Source: Erysipelotrichaceae bacterium UBA1783 (GTDB lineage: Bacteria; Bacillota_I; Bacilli_A; Erysipelotrichales; Erysipelotrichaceae). Taken from it: a stretch of DNA of 5,270 bases. The stretch spans positions 989 to 6,258 of the forward strand of contig DCGH01000072.1 in the NCBI GenBank assembly GCA_002315205.1. Reading direction: 5' to 3'. The position numbers and the translations under genes were made by a program. Under the pieces are notes generated by a model. That model had not been told where the DNA came from and did no database searches. It saw only the letters and a list, made by a program, of their open reading frames with translations. The stretch's first letter is position 1, and each line of letters opens with the position of its first letter. This document shows, one piece after another, positions 1 through 5,270 of this stretch.

Positions 1-1
1 C

Positions 2-514
2 TATAAAGCTGGGCAAAAGGTAGATGTACTAACTGGTTTAGGAAATGGCTATGATGTTTCTAAAATGGATGATGAGGTGCTATTAGCTGGTGGTGGTGTT
101 GGTGTACCACCAATGTATGGCTTAGCAAAAAAACTAATTGCCCAGGGTAAAAAGGTTGTTGTTTTACTTGGCTTTAATACGGCAAAAGAGGTTTTCTATG
201 ACAAAGAATCAGAGGCTTTAGGATGTCAGATATCAGTGTATACGATGGATGGCAGCTATGGTGAAAAGGGACTGGTTACGGATGGTATTTCAGCAAACCA
301 TTATGAAAATCTTCAATATTGCGCTTGTGGTCCTTTACCAATGCTGAAGGCTTTAACAAAGTGTTTAAAGAGAGGCTATCTTTCTTTGGAAGCAAGAATG
401 GGCTGTGGCTTTGGAGCGTGCATGGGTTGTTCAATTGAAACAAAGAATGGTACCAAAAGAGTATGTAAGGAAGGCCCAGTGTTTGAAAGTGAGGAGCTAT
501 TATGGAAAGATTAA
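2..514 (+). CDS. pyrK: Dihydroorotate dehydrogenase B, electron transfer subunit PyrK (5' partial)
   Basis: The reading frame is open from the window edge, so the N-terminus lies upstream; 170 residues are visible. Family members are about 250-260 residues, so roughly 85, mostly the FAD-binding barrel, are missing. PyrK carries FAD and a [2Fe-2S] cluster and passes electrons from the FMN of PyrD to NAD+, letting dihydroorotate oxidation run on NAD+. Visible motifs, in fragment numbering, are the nucleotide-binding GGGVGVPP loop (about 30-37), the CGPLPM nicotinamide-side motif (about 109-114), and four cluster cysteines spaced Cx4Cx2Cx11C (135, 140, 143, 155; codons about 404-466). The internal ATG at 65 is not the start, because conserved sequence (GLGNGYDVS) continues in frame upstream. 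The 3' end overlaps pyrD by 13 nt, which fits the two subunits forming one complex. Identification is firm; only the length is uncertain. Confidence 0.96.
   Translation, partial: YKAGQKVDVLTGLGNGYDVSKMDDEVLLAGGGVGVPPMYGLAKKLIAQGKKVVVLLGFNTAKEVFYDKESEALGCQISVYTMDGSYGEKGLVTDGISANHYENLQYCACGPLPMLKALTKCLKRGYLSLEARMGCGFGACMGCSIETKNGTKRVCKEGPVFESEELLWKD
491..496 (+). promoter_or_regulatory. Shine-Dalgarno site of pyrD inside pyrK
   Basis: GAGGAG lies 5 nt before the ATG at 502, inside the last codons of pyrK. It supports that ATG as the pyrD start and implies translation of pyrD by ribosomes terminating or re-initiating at the pyrK end. Confidence 0.75.
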
Positions 515-1416
515 AGGTTTCATTATCTAACTGGACACTAGATAATCCCATCATTCCTGCCAGTGGTACCTTTGGATTTGGCTATGAGTTCACAGAGTAT
601 TATAATATCAATCGTTTAGGATCTATTGCGACAAAGGGTACAACATTAAATCCAAGATATGGCAATCCTTTACCAAGAATCGCTGAATGTAAGGGTGGAC
701 TTATTAATTCTATTGGCTTACAGAATCCTGGTTTAGAAAAGGTTATAAATGATGAGTTTGTAAAACTGGCAAAGGTTTACAACAAAAAAGTGGTTGCCAA
801 TATTTCGGGTTTTTCATTAGAAGAGTATAAAACCTGTGCTGAGGCAATGGATAAACAGGATATTGTTGGCATTATAGAGGTTAATATTTCCTGTCCGAAT
901 GTCCATAATGGTGGTATGAGCTTTGGAACAGACCCATCAATGGCTAAGAAGGTAACAGAAACAGTAAAGGCCGTAACAACAAAGCCTGTATACATCAAGC
1001 TATCGCCAAATGTGACTGATATTGTTGCCATTGCTAAAGCTTGCCAAGATGGCGGTGCAGATGGTATCTGCTTAATTAACACTATGCTTGGTGCAAGATT
1101 TGATTTAAGAACTGGAAAACCAATTATCGCTAATATTATGGGTGGATTCTCAGGACCCGCTATTTTACCAGTAGCGTTAAGAATGGTTTATCAGGTTTAT
1201 AAGGCTGTTGATATTCCAATTATTGGCTGTGGAGGTGTAAGCTGTGCAGAGGATGTTATTGAGATGATGTCAGCTGGCGCAACTGCGGTTGAGGTTGGAG
1301 CACAGAATTTAGTAGATCCATATGCCTGTGTAAGAATTATTGAGGATTTACCACAGGTCATGGACAAGTATGGAATTAATAATTTAAAGGATATTATTGG
1401 AAGGAGCCACAGATAA
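502..1416 (+). CDS. pyrD: Dihydroorotate dehydrogenase (NAD+), class 1B catalytic subunit
   Basis: Catalyses oxidation of (S)-dihydroorotate to orotate, the fourth step of UMP synthesis, in the cytosol. It is an FMN-containing TIM barrel that works as a heterotetramer with PyrK. The 304-residue length is typical for class 1 enzymes. Visible marks are the N-terminal PASGTFGFG segment (19-27), the substrate-loop NSIGLQNPG (69-77), and the active-site loop NISCPN, in which Cys131 is the expected base. A catalytic Cys rather than Ser is diagnostic of class 1 and excludes the membrane-bound class 2 enzyme. Further marks are KLSPN (166-170), NTMLGARFD (193-201), GGFSGPA (214-220) and the C-terminal phosphate-binding region around GCGGV (242-246) and AVEVGAQN. 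The adjacent pyrK makes subclass 1B near certain. The ATG at 502 has a good Shine-Dalgarno site. The stop is 1 nt before the pyrF start. Confidence 0.97.
   Translation: MERLKVSLSNWTLDNPIIPASGTFGFGYEFTEYYNINRLGSIATKGTTLNPRYGNPLPRIAECKGGLINSIGLQNPGLEKVINDEFVKLAKVYNKKVVANISGFSLEEYKTCAEAMDKQDIVGIIEVNISCPNVHNGGMSFGTDPSMAKKVTETVKAVTTKPVYIKLSPNVTDIVAIAKACQDGGADGICLINTMLGARFDLRTGKPIIANIMGGFSGPAILPVALRMVYQVYKAVDIPIIGCGGVSCAEDVIEMMSAGATAVEVGAQNLVDPYACVRIIEDLPQVMDKYGINNLKDIIGRSHR
1401..1406 (+). promoter_or_regulatory. Shine-Dalgarno site of pyrF
   Basis: AAGGAG lies in the last codons of pyrD, 11 nt before the ATG at 1418. The spacing is slightly long. The site decides the pyrF start: the alternative in-frame TTG at 1397 lies upstream of this motif and so cannot use it. 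Confidence 0.65.
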
Positions 1417-1417
1417 A

Positions 1418-2128
1418 ATGAAAAGAGATGTTATTATTGCGTTAGATTTCCCAACAAAGGAAGCAACTTTAGCTTTCTTAGATCAGTTTAAGGAAGAAAA
1501 GCCATTTGTTAAGATTGGCATGGAGCTATTCTATGGTGAAGGACCAGAAGTAGTTAGAGAAATTAAGGCTAGAGGTCACAAGATTTTCCTGGATTTAAAG
1601 CTACATGATATTCCTAATACTGTTTACAAGGCTATGAAGAATCTGGCAAAGCTAGGTGTTGATATGACAAATCTTCATGCTGCTGGAACAATTGAAATGA
1701 TGAAAGCTGCAAAGAAGGGCTTAATTGAAGGGGCAGAGGGAAGAGAAACACCTATTTTACTAGCAGTTACTCAGTTAACCTCAACATCAGAGGAAATGAT
1801 GAGAAATGAATTGTGGATTGATCACACTGTTGGGGATACAGTAATTCATTATGCTGAAAATGCAAAGGCTGCAGGATTAGAGGGTGTTGTCTGCTCACCA
1901 TTGGAAGCAGGCTTAGTAAGAGAAGCATGTGGCGATGATTTCGCAACAGTTACTCCAGGCATCAGATTTGCTGATGCTGCAAAGGATGACCAGCAAAGAA
2001 TTACAACACCAGCAAGAGCAAGAGAAATTGGTTCACACTATATAGTTGTAGGTAGACCAATTACTGCCAGTGCAGATCCAGTAGCAGCCTATAGAAGATG
2101 TGTTAAGGAATTTGTTGAGGGCGAATAA
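1418..2128 (+). CDS. pyrF: Orotidine 5'-phosphate decarboxylase
   Basis: Decarboxylates OMP to UMP, the last step of de novo pyrimidine synthesis, without a cofactor. The protein is 236 residues, normal for the short bacterial type, and begins [11 protein letters not shown], the usual first beta strand with the conserved Asp10. The family signature is at 57-68 ([12 protein letters not shown]), containing the catalytic charged network Asp59, Lys61 and Asp64; Lys32 in VKIG is the other conserved active-site lysine. The phosphate-binding elements are TPGIR (179-183) and VVGRPIT (210-216, with Arg213). I chose the ATG at 1418 over the in-frame TTG at 1397, because the extra seven residues are pyrD-overlapping sequence with no family match and the Shine-Dalgarno site lies between the two. 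It follows pyrD after 1 nt. All 13 arginine codons are AGA. It is the last gene of this operon, with a terminator just downstream. Confidence 0.97.
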   Translation: MKRDVIIALDFPTKEATLAFLDQFKEEKPFVKIGMELFYGEGPEVVREIKARGHKIFLDLKLHDIPNTVYKAMKNLAKLGVDMTNLHAAGTIEMMKAAKKGLIEGAEGRETPILLAVTQLTSTSEEMMRNELWIDHTVGDTVIHYAENAKAAGLEGVVCSPLEAGLVREACGDDFATVTPGIRFADAAKDDQQRITTPARAREIGSHYIVVGRPITASADPVAAYRRCVKEFVEGE

Positions 2129-2140
2129 TCAAATAGGAAT

Positions 2141-2177
2141 AAAAGGAGCTTGTGAATCTGCATAAGCTCTTTTATTG
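2141..2177 (+). terminator. Rho-independent terminator of the pyr operon
   Basis: An imperfect hairpin starts 12 nt after the pyrF stop. The left arm is 2141-2154 (AAAAGGAGCTTGTG) and the right arm 2161-2173 (CATAAGCTCTTTT). They form 13 pairs including one G-T wobble, with G2146 (or its neighbour) bulged, around a 6-nt loop AATCTG. The right arm runs into TTTTATT, which serves as the U-tract. It lies directly before the promoter of the next operon, so it separates two transcription units. Stem GC content is modest, so some read-through is possible. Confidence 0.82.
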
Positions 2178-2185
2178 TGGGTTTA

Positions 2186-2214
2186 TAGATTTTGTTCGAC
2201 TTGTTTGATATAAT
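2186..2214 (+). promoter_or_regulatory. Extended -10 housekeeping-sigma promoter of the lspA operon
   Basis: A perfect TATAAT at 2209-2214 is preceded by TG at 2206-2207 (TGaTATAAT), the extended -10 form. The -35 position at 17-nt spacing reads TAGATT (2186-2191), a weak match to TTGACA. Weak -35 elements are common where the extended -10 is present. Transcription would start near 2219-2222. It lies between a terminator and the first gene of a tight cluster, where a promoter is expected. Confidence 0.75.
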
Positions 2215-2220
2215 AAAAAT

Positions 2221-2226
2221 GGTGAT
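2221..2226 (+). promoter_or_regulatory. Shine-Dalgarno site of lspA
   Basis: GGTGAT matches the 3' half of the consensus AGGAGGTGATC and ends 4 nt before the ATG at 2231, which suits pairing of that half. It supports 2231 as the lspA start. It almost coincides with the predicted transcription start, so the leader would be only about 10 nt. Confidence 0.55.
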
Positions 2227-2230
2227 TTCT

Positions 2231-2686
2231 ATGAAGAAAAAGGATTTCGTTATTATTGGGCTAATGATTGCCCTAGATCAATTAACAAAGTTTTATATAT
2301 CACACACCTTGGATCTGTATCAGCCAGTAGAGGTAATTAAGAATTTCTTCTATATTACCTATGCAAGAAATACAGGTGCTGCCTGGAGTATGGGCGAAGG
2401 ATTAGGTGGTATCTTTGCGATAGTAGCCATCGCTGTATCTATTGGTATTGTCTATTACATTAATAAAAATAAGGTCAACGCAATTGAAAAAATCGTAGGT
2501 ATGTTTATTATTATTGGTGCCATTGGTAATGCGATTGATCGAGTATTTATTGGTTCAGTAATTGATTTTTTAGATTTTTATATTTTTGGTTATGATTTTC
2601 CAATTTTCAATGTGGCGGATATCTTTATTACAGTAGCCGCTGGATTACTAATTTTGGATTTGTTTTTCACAAAGGAGGAGAAGTAG
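2231..2686 (+). CDS. lspA: Lipoprotein signal peptidase (signal peptidase II)
   Basis: Membrane aspartic peptidase that removes the signal peptide of prolipoproteins after lipid is attached to the lipobox cysteine. The 151-residue length matches the family (B. subtilis LspA is about 154). Four hydrophobic segments are visible at about 6-22, 60-78, 87-103 and 130-147. Conserved motifs in order are DQLTK (16-20), RNTGAAW (46-52), GAIGNAIDR (96-104), VIDFLDF (110-116) and FNVAD (126-130). By analogy with the solved structures, Asp112 and Asp130 should be the catalytic pair, with Asn100, Asp103, Arg104 and Asn127 conserved around them. The ATG at 2231 is preferred. In-frame starts at 2192 (TTG) and 2219 (ATG) lie before or right at the expected transcript start. 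It is the first gene of its operon; the next gene begins 2 nt after its stop. Confidence 0.96.
   Translation: MKKKDFVIIGLMIALDQLTKFYISHTLDLYQPVEVIKNFFYITYARNTGAAWSMGEGLGGIFAIVAIAVSIGIVYYINKNKVNAIEKIVGMFIIIGAIGNAIDRVFIGSVIDFLDFYIFGYDFPIFNVADIFITVAAGLLILDLFFTKEEK
2671..2678 (+). promoter_or_regulatory. Shine-Dalgarno site of the rluD-family gene
   Basis: AAAGGAGG, a near-full consensus, lies in the last lspA codons, 10 nt before the ATG at 2689. It suggests efficient, coupled translation of the downstream gene. Confidence 0.75.
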
Positions 2687-2688
2687 TT

Positions 2689-3618
2689 ATGCCTCAATAT
2701 ACATTTATTACAGATGAAGAAATGAAGGGGGTCAGAATTGATAAAGCCCTTTTAGGAAAGCTACAGGATGTCAGCAGAACTCGTTTGCAGCAGCTAATCA
2801 ATGATGGAATGGTTGCAGTAAATGATGAACCAGTCAAAGCTAATTACAAGCTTAGAGCTGAGGACGAGATTACAGTTGAGGTTCCAGAAGCCGTAGAGTA
2901 TACTGTTCAGCCTTATCCGATGGATTTAGATATCCGTTATGAGGATGAGGATGTTATTGTTATTAATAAACCAAAGGGTTTAATCGTACATCCATCTGCT
3001 TCAACTAAAGAGCATACCTTAGTTGAAGGGGTACTAGCACATTGTCATGATTTAAGTGGTATTAATGGTGTGATGAGACCTGGTGTAGTTCATAGAATTG
3101 ATAAGGATACAACAGGTTTAATTGTTATGGCAAAAAATGACAAGGCACATAAGTTCTTAGCGGATCAGCTTGCTGATAAGACTATGAGCAGAAAGTATTA
3201 TGCCTTAGTAAATGGAGTCATTGGTCATGACAATGGTACAATTGATGCCCCAATTGGTAGAGACCCTAACGATCGTCAGAAAATGGCTGTAACTGACAAG
3301 AATGGCAAGGATGCCATTACGCATTTTACAGTTATTGAAAGGTTTAAGACCCATACATTAATTGAGTGTCGATTAAAGACAGGTAGAACTCACCAGATCA
3401 GAGTACATATGGCTTATATTGGCCATGCTGTTGTCAATGATACAAAGTATGCTTCCAGAAAGCAAAAGGGTGATGGACAGCTATTACATGCTCATGAGCT
3501 AACCTTTATTCATCCAACAACCCATCAGAGATTAACAATCAATGCGGATATGCCAGAGAATTTTAAGGAATACTTAAATAATTTAAGAGAACTAGAGGGA
3601 CACAATAATGAGCAATAA
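2689..3618 (+). CDS. RluA/RluD-family 23S rRNA pseudouridine synthase
   Basis: Converts specific uridines in RNA to pseudouridine, acting on the large ribosomal subunit in the cytosol. The 309 residues have the two-domain layout of the family. An S4-type RNA-binding domain (about 15-75) contains VSRTRLQQLINDGMV. A catalytic domain (about 85-300) contains the signature HRIDKDTTGL (135-144), in which Asp138 is the expected catalytic nucleophile. Other family blocks are NKPKGLIVHP (93-102), the KYYALV strand (169-174) and LKTGRTHQIRVHM (229-241). The nearest described relative by organisation is B. subtilis YlyB, which also sits directly after lspA. Bacillota usually carry several RluD paralogues, so the modified position (helix 69 of 23S rRNA for E. 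coli RluD) is an inference and I give no firm symbol. The 3' end overlaps the next gene by 11 nt. Confidence 0.93.
   Translation: MPQYTFITDEEMKGVRIDKALLGKLQDVSRTRLQQLINDGMVAVNDEPVKANYKLRAEDEITVEVPEAVEYTVQPYPMDLDIRYEDEDVIVINKPKGLIVHPSASTKEHTLVEGVLAHCHDLSGINGVMRPGVVHRIDKDTTGLIVMAKNDKAHKFLADQLADKTMSRKYYALVNGVIGHDNGTIDAPIGRDPNDRQKMAVTDKNGKDAITHFTVIERFKTHTLIECRLKTGRTHQIRVHMAYIGHAVVNDTKYASRKQKGDGQLLHAHELTFIHPTTHQRLTINADMPENFKEYLNNLRELEGHNNEQ
3595..3600 (+). promoter_or_regulatory. Shine-Dalgarno site of the rhomboid gene
   Basis: GAGGGA lies within the end of the pseudouridine synthase gene, 7 nt before the ATG at 3608. It supports that ATG, which creates an 11-nt overlap with the upstream gene. 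Confidence 0.55.
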
Positions 3619-4897
3619 ACAGAATATCTGGGCGTTACAGCTTGTAAGATATCTGATTGCCAGCAAGAATTATATACAGATGACAGTTAAAACCAATTAT
3701 GTGGATGTCACTAATCGAGTTGAGTACTGGCTTGTAAATACCCATGATGCTGACTTTACCATCGTTCATATTACGAATCTGAGTGATATGGAGCGTAACC
3801 AGACTGCCAAGACTGATACCGCTATGTTTGATAAGGTATTAGAGGTTGTTGGAAAAAAGGAAGGTAAAGTATTAGATATCTCTTTAGCTGAAGAAGCTTC
3901 ATCCTACTATGTGGAGAATATTCGCTATATTAACTTATATCCTGGTGCAGCAGTGGATGAGATGGTTGCTAAAAGCTTTCCAGAGCTTTCAACTGTAATT
4001 CATGATTTAGATGGAGATTACCAGAAGAATGTAAGACTACTAGAAGGTAATATACAGTTAGCTAGTATTGCTGCGATAAAGAATGCAAGAAAAGCTGCAT
4101 TCAAAAAGAGCTTAACAGACAGATCACAATTTACAACAAGCTTTAAGGTTATTGCTGGAATCTGTATTGTAGTTTATCTGGCAATTGTAGGTACTGCATA
4201 TGCATTAAATGTAGATTCAATAAATACAGCGATTGCTTTTGGTGCTTACTATAAAGCGTTCATTACCATTTTAAATGATTATTGGAGATTATTAACTGCT
4301 GGTTTTGTACATTGCAGTATTTTGCATCTGGCATGTAATCTGATAGCCTATGCTAATTTATCCAGAGTAGCAGAGAAGTACTTTGGTGCATTAAAAACCA
4401 ATATCATCCTACTGGCTGCAATTATTATTGGTAATGCTTGTGTATTCATTGCTGATCAGAATACCGTTGCTTTAGGGTTATCTGGTGGTGCTTATGGATT
4501 ACTAGGGGCTATTTTAGTTATTAGTATTCAGCAAAACTGGTTTGCATCAAAGGCTTATACCAGAGATTTTATGCAGACAGTTATTTTAAATGTCTTTATA
4601 TCACTTTTACCAAATGTGTCATTTATGGCACATTTAGGAGGTTTGATTGCTGGTATCTTCTTAGGTTTCATTTTATCTGATGATACTGATAAGTTTACAA
4701 AATACAACTTTATTGGTTGCTTTACAGTGATTGTTGTTGTGATTGGATTCTTAATGTATAAGAATGTGAATTTCACACAATTCTATTATGGAACGGACCA
4801 GTATGTTGCTGCTGTTTATGAGAAGATAGGTTTAAAGCGTTATGCTCAAAACATTTTGGAAAAATGCTTTGATTATTATTTAAAACATGGAGGATAA
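3608..4897 (+). CDS. Rhomboid-family intramembrane serine protease with N-terminal soluble domain
   Basis: Predicted to cleave membrane-protein substrates within or near their transmembrane helix. The 429 residues divide into a soluble N-terminal region (about 1-175, likely cytosolic), a rhomboid core (about 179-357), a seventh hydrophobic helix (about 367-384) and a short polar tail (385-429). Rhomboid marks are WR in loop 1 (226-227), H235xxxxH240xxxN244 in helix 2, the nucleophile motif GLSGGAYG (290-297, Ser292) in helix 4, and AHLGG (341-345, His342) in helix 6. The Ser292/His342 dyad and the oxyanion residues are present, so it should be active. The six-plus-one helix order with a large N-terminal domain resembles B. 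subtilis GluP (YqgP), but the C-terminal TPR repeats of that protein are absent. I do not recognise the N-terminal domain. The substrate is unknown. It is coupled to the rRNA synthase upstream and dCMP deaminase downstream. Confidence 0.93.
   Translation: MSNKQNIWALQLVRYLIASKNYIQMTVKTNYVDVTNRVEYWLVNTHDADFTIVHITNLSDMERNQTAKTDTAMFDKVLEVVGKKEGKVLDISLAEEASSYYVENIRYINLYPGAAVDEMVAKSFPELSTVIHDLDGDYQKNVRLLEGNIQLASIAAIKNARKAAFKKSLTDRSQFTTSFKVIAGICIVVYLAIVGTAYALNVDSINTAIAFGAYYKAFITILNDYWRLLTAGFVHCSILHLACNLIAYANLSRVAEKYFGALKTNIILLAAIIIGNACVFIADQNTVALGLSGGAYGLLGAILVISIQQNWFASKAYTRDFMQTVILNVFISLLPNVSFMAHLGGLIAGIFLGFILSDDTDKFTKYNFIGCFTVIVVVIGFLMYKNVNFTQFYYGTDQYVAAVYEKIGLKRYAQNILEKCFDYYLKHGG
4889..4893 (+). 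promoter_or_regulatory. Shine-Dalgarno site of the dCMP deaminase gene
   Basis: GGAGG formed by the last codons of the rhomboid gene lies 5 nt before the ATG at 4899. The stop of the upstream gene (4895-4897) falls between them, the classic layout for translational re-initiation. Confidence 0.75.
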
Positions 4898-4898
4898 A

Positions 4899-5270
4899 AT
4901 GAAAAAGGTTATTGATTGGGATACTTATTTCTTAGCACTTGCTCACTTAAGTGCAATGCGTTCAAAGGACCCTAATACAGGTGTTGGTGCTGTTATTGTA
5001 GATGATACTCATCGTATTGTTTCTATTGGATACAATGGTATGCCAAGAGGTTGTGATGACAGTGAATTCCCTTGGGATAGAGAGGGCGATTTCTACAACA
5101 CAAAGTATGCTTATGTTGTACATGCTGAGCTAAATGCTATTTTAAACTCACAAAGACCAGTATCAGGCTGTACTATTTATGTTTCTTTATTCCCATGTAA
5201 TGAATGCGCTAAAGCGATTATTCAATCTGGAATTAAGAAGGTAATTTACGAATCAGATAAATATGCTGCA
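4899..5270 (+). CDS. Deoxycytidylate (dCMP) deaminase (3' partial)
   Basis: Deaminates dCMP to dUMP, the substrate of thymidylate synthase, and thereby balances dCTP and dTTP pools. The first 124 residues are present and the frame is open at the window end; family members are about 150-180 residues, so the C-terminal helix region is missing. The zinc-dependent cytidine/deoxycytidylate deaminase motifs are HAE (75-77; His75 as zinc ligand, Glu77 as proton shuttle) and PCNEC (99-103; Cys100 and Cys103 as zinc ligands). SKDPNTGVGAVIVD (22-35) and GYNGMPRGCDD (44-54) are typical of dCMP deaminase rather than of tRNA-adenosine deaminase, cytidine deaminase or RibD. The characterised Bacillus homologue is ComEB, encoded in the comE competence locus. 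No com gene is visible here, so I leave the symbol empty. The ATG has an ideal Shine-Dalgarno site and lies 1 nt after the rhomboid stop. Confidence 0.94.
   Translation, partial: MKKVIDWDTYFLALAHLSAMRSKDPNTGVGAVIVDDTHRIVSIGYNGMPRGCDDSEFPWDREGDFYNTKYAYVVHAELNAILNSQRPVSGCTIYVSLFPCNECAKAIIQSGIKKVIYESDKYAA

Noticed and set aside
276..554. Minus-strand open frame of 92 codons across the pyrK-pyrD junction
   Set aside because: It lies wholly opposite two firmly identified genes, has no recognisable motif, and its composition is what the antisense of conserved coding sequence gives.
777..1082. Minus-strand open frame of 101 codons inside pyrD
   Set aside because: It is antisense to the conserved FMN-barrel region of pyrD, with no Shine-Dalgarno site or domain; a shadow of the real gene.
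1397..1417. TTG upstream start for pyrF
   Set aside because: It overlaps pyrD, lies upstream of the AAGGAG site that serves the ATG at 1418, and adds seven residues outside the family's usual N-terminus.
2141..2173. Hairpin after pyrF considered as a PyrR-type attenuator or other riboswitch
   Set aside because: It lies downstream of the last pyr gene and before the lspA promoter, not in a leader. No alternative antiterminator pairing or PyrR-binding-loop-like sequence is evident; a plain terminator explains it.
2192..2230. TTG upstream start for lspA
   Set aside because: It lies upstream of the perfect TATAAT box, so it would not be on the transcript from this promoter; the extra residues are not family-like.
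4555..4776. Minus-strand open frame of 73 codons inside the rhomboid gene
   Set aside because: It is opposite transmembrane helices 5-7 of the rhomboid; no independent evidence of coding.
4856..4879. Possible internal promoter before the dCMP deaminase (TTGGAA ... TATTAT)
   Set aside because: The spacer is only 12 nt and there is no TG extension in the right place. The tight gene coupling makes a separate promoter unnecessary.
1..5270. Search for mobile elements, CRISPR arrays, tRNA or rRNA genes, and long direct or inverted repeats
   Set aside because: None seen. Coding sequence fills the window except for about 100 nt at 2129-2230, and all genes match conserved chromosomal families.

Overview
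This 5.27 kb window is A+T-rich chromosomal DNA of a low-GC Bacillota bacterium. The call rests on three things: a class 1B dihydroorotate dehydrogenase with its PyrK partner, strong purine-rich Shine-Dalgarno sites before nearly every gene, and dominant use of AGA (Arg) and TTA (Leu) codons. TGA is not used as a sense codon in any gene here. I cannot fix the genus. A gut Firmicute of the Erysipelotrichia or Clostridia type would fit, but that is a guess. All seven genes are on the + strand and almost no space is wasted.

Left part (1-2128) is the end of a de novo pyrimidine (UMP) operon. It holds the C-terminal two thirds of pyrK (electron-transfer subunit), pyrD (catalytic subunit of the NAD-dependent dihydroorotate dehydrogenase) and pyrF (OMP decarboxylase, last step to UMP). 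pyrK and pyrD overlap by 13 nt, and pyrD and pyrF are 1 nt apart. An intrinsic terminator (about 2141-2177) follows pyrF. No pyrE lies between pyrD and the terminator.

Right part (2186-5270) is a second operon with its own extended -10 promoter just after the terminator. It encodes lipoprotein signal peptidase (lspA), an RluD-family 23S rRNA pseudouridine synthase, a rhomboid intramembrane serine protease with a large N-terminal soluble domain, and a deoxycytidylate deaminase cut off by the window end. The genes overlap or are 1-2 nt apart, so they are probably co-transcribed and translationally coupled. The operon mixes membrane proteolysis (LspA, rhomboid), ribosome maturation (RluD family) and dUMP supply for thymidylate synthesis (dCMP deaminase).

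Most of the window is conserved housekeeping sequence. I see no transposon, CRISPR array, tRNA, rRNA, phage gene or undescribed defence-like system. The points most worth a second look are the rhomboid's unrecognised N-terminal domain, the very short predicted 5' leader of lspA with two in-frame AUG codons, and a gene order that looks like a rearranged form of the lspA-rluD-pyr neighbourhood known from Bacillus subtilis.
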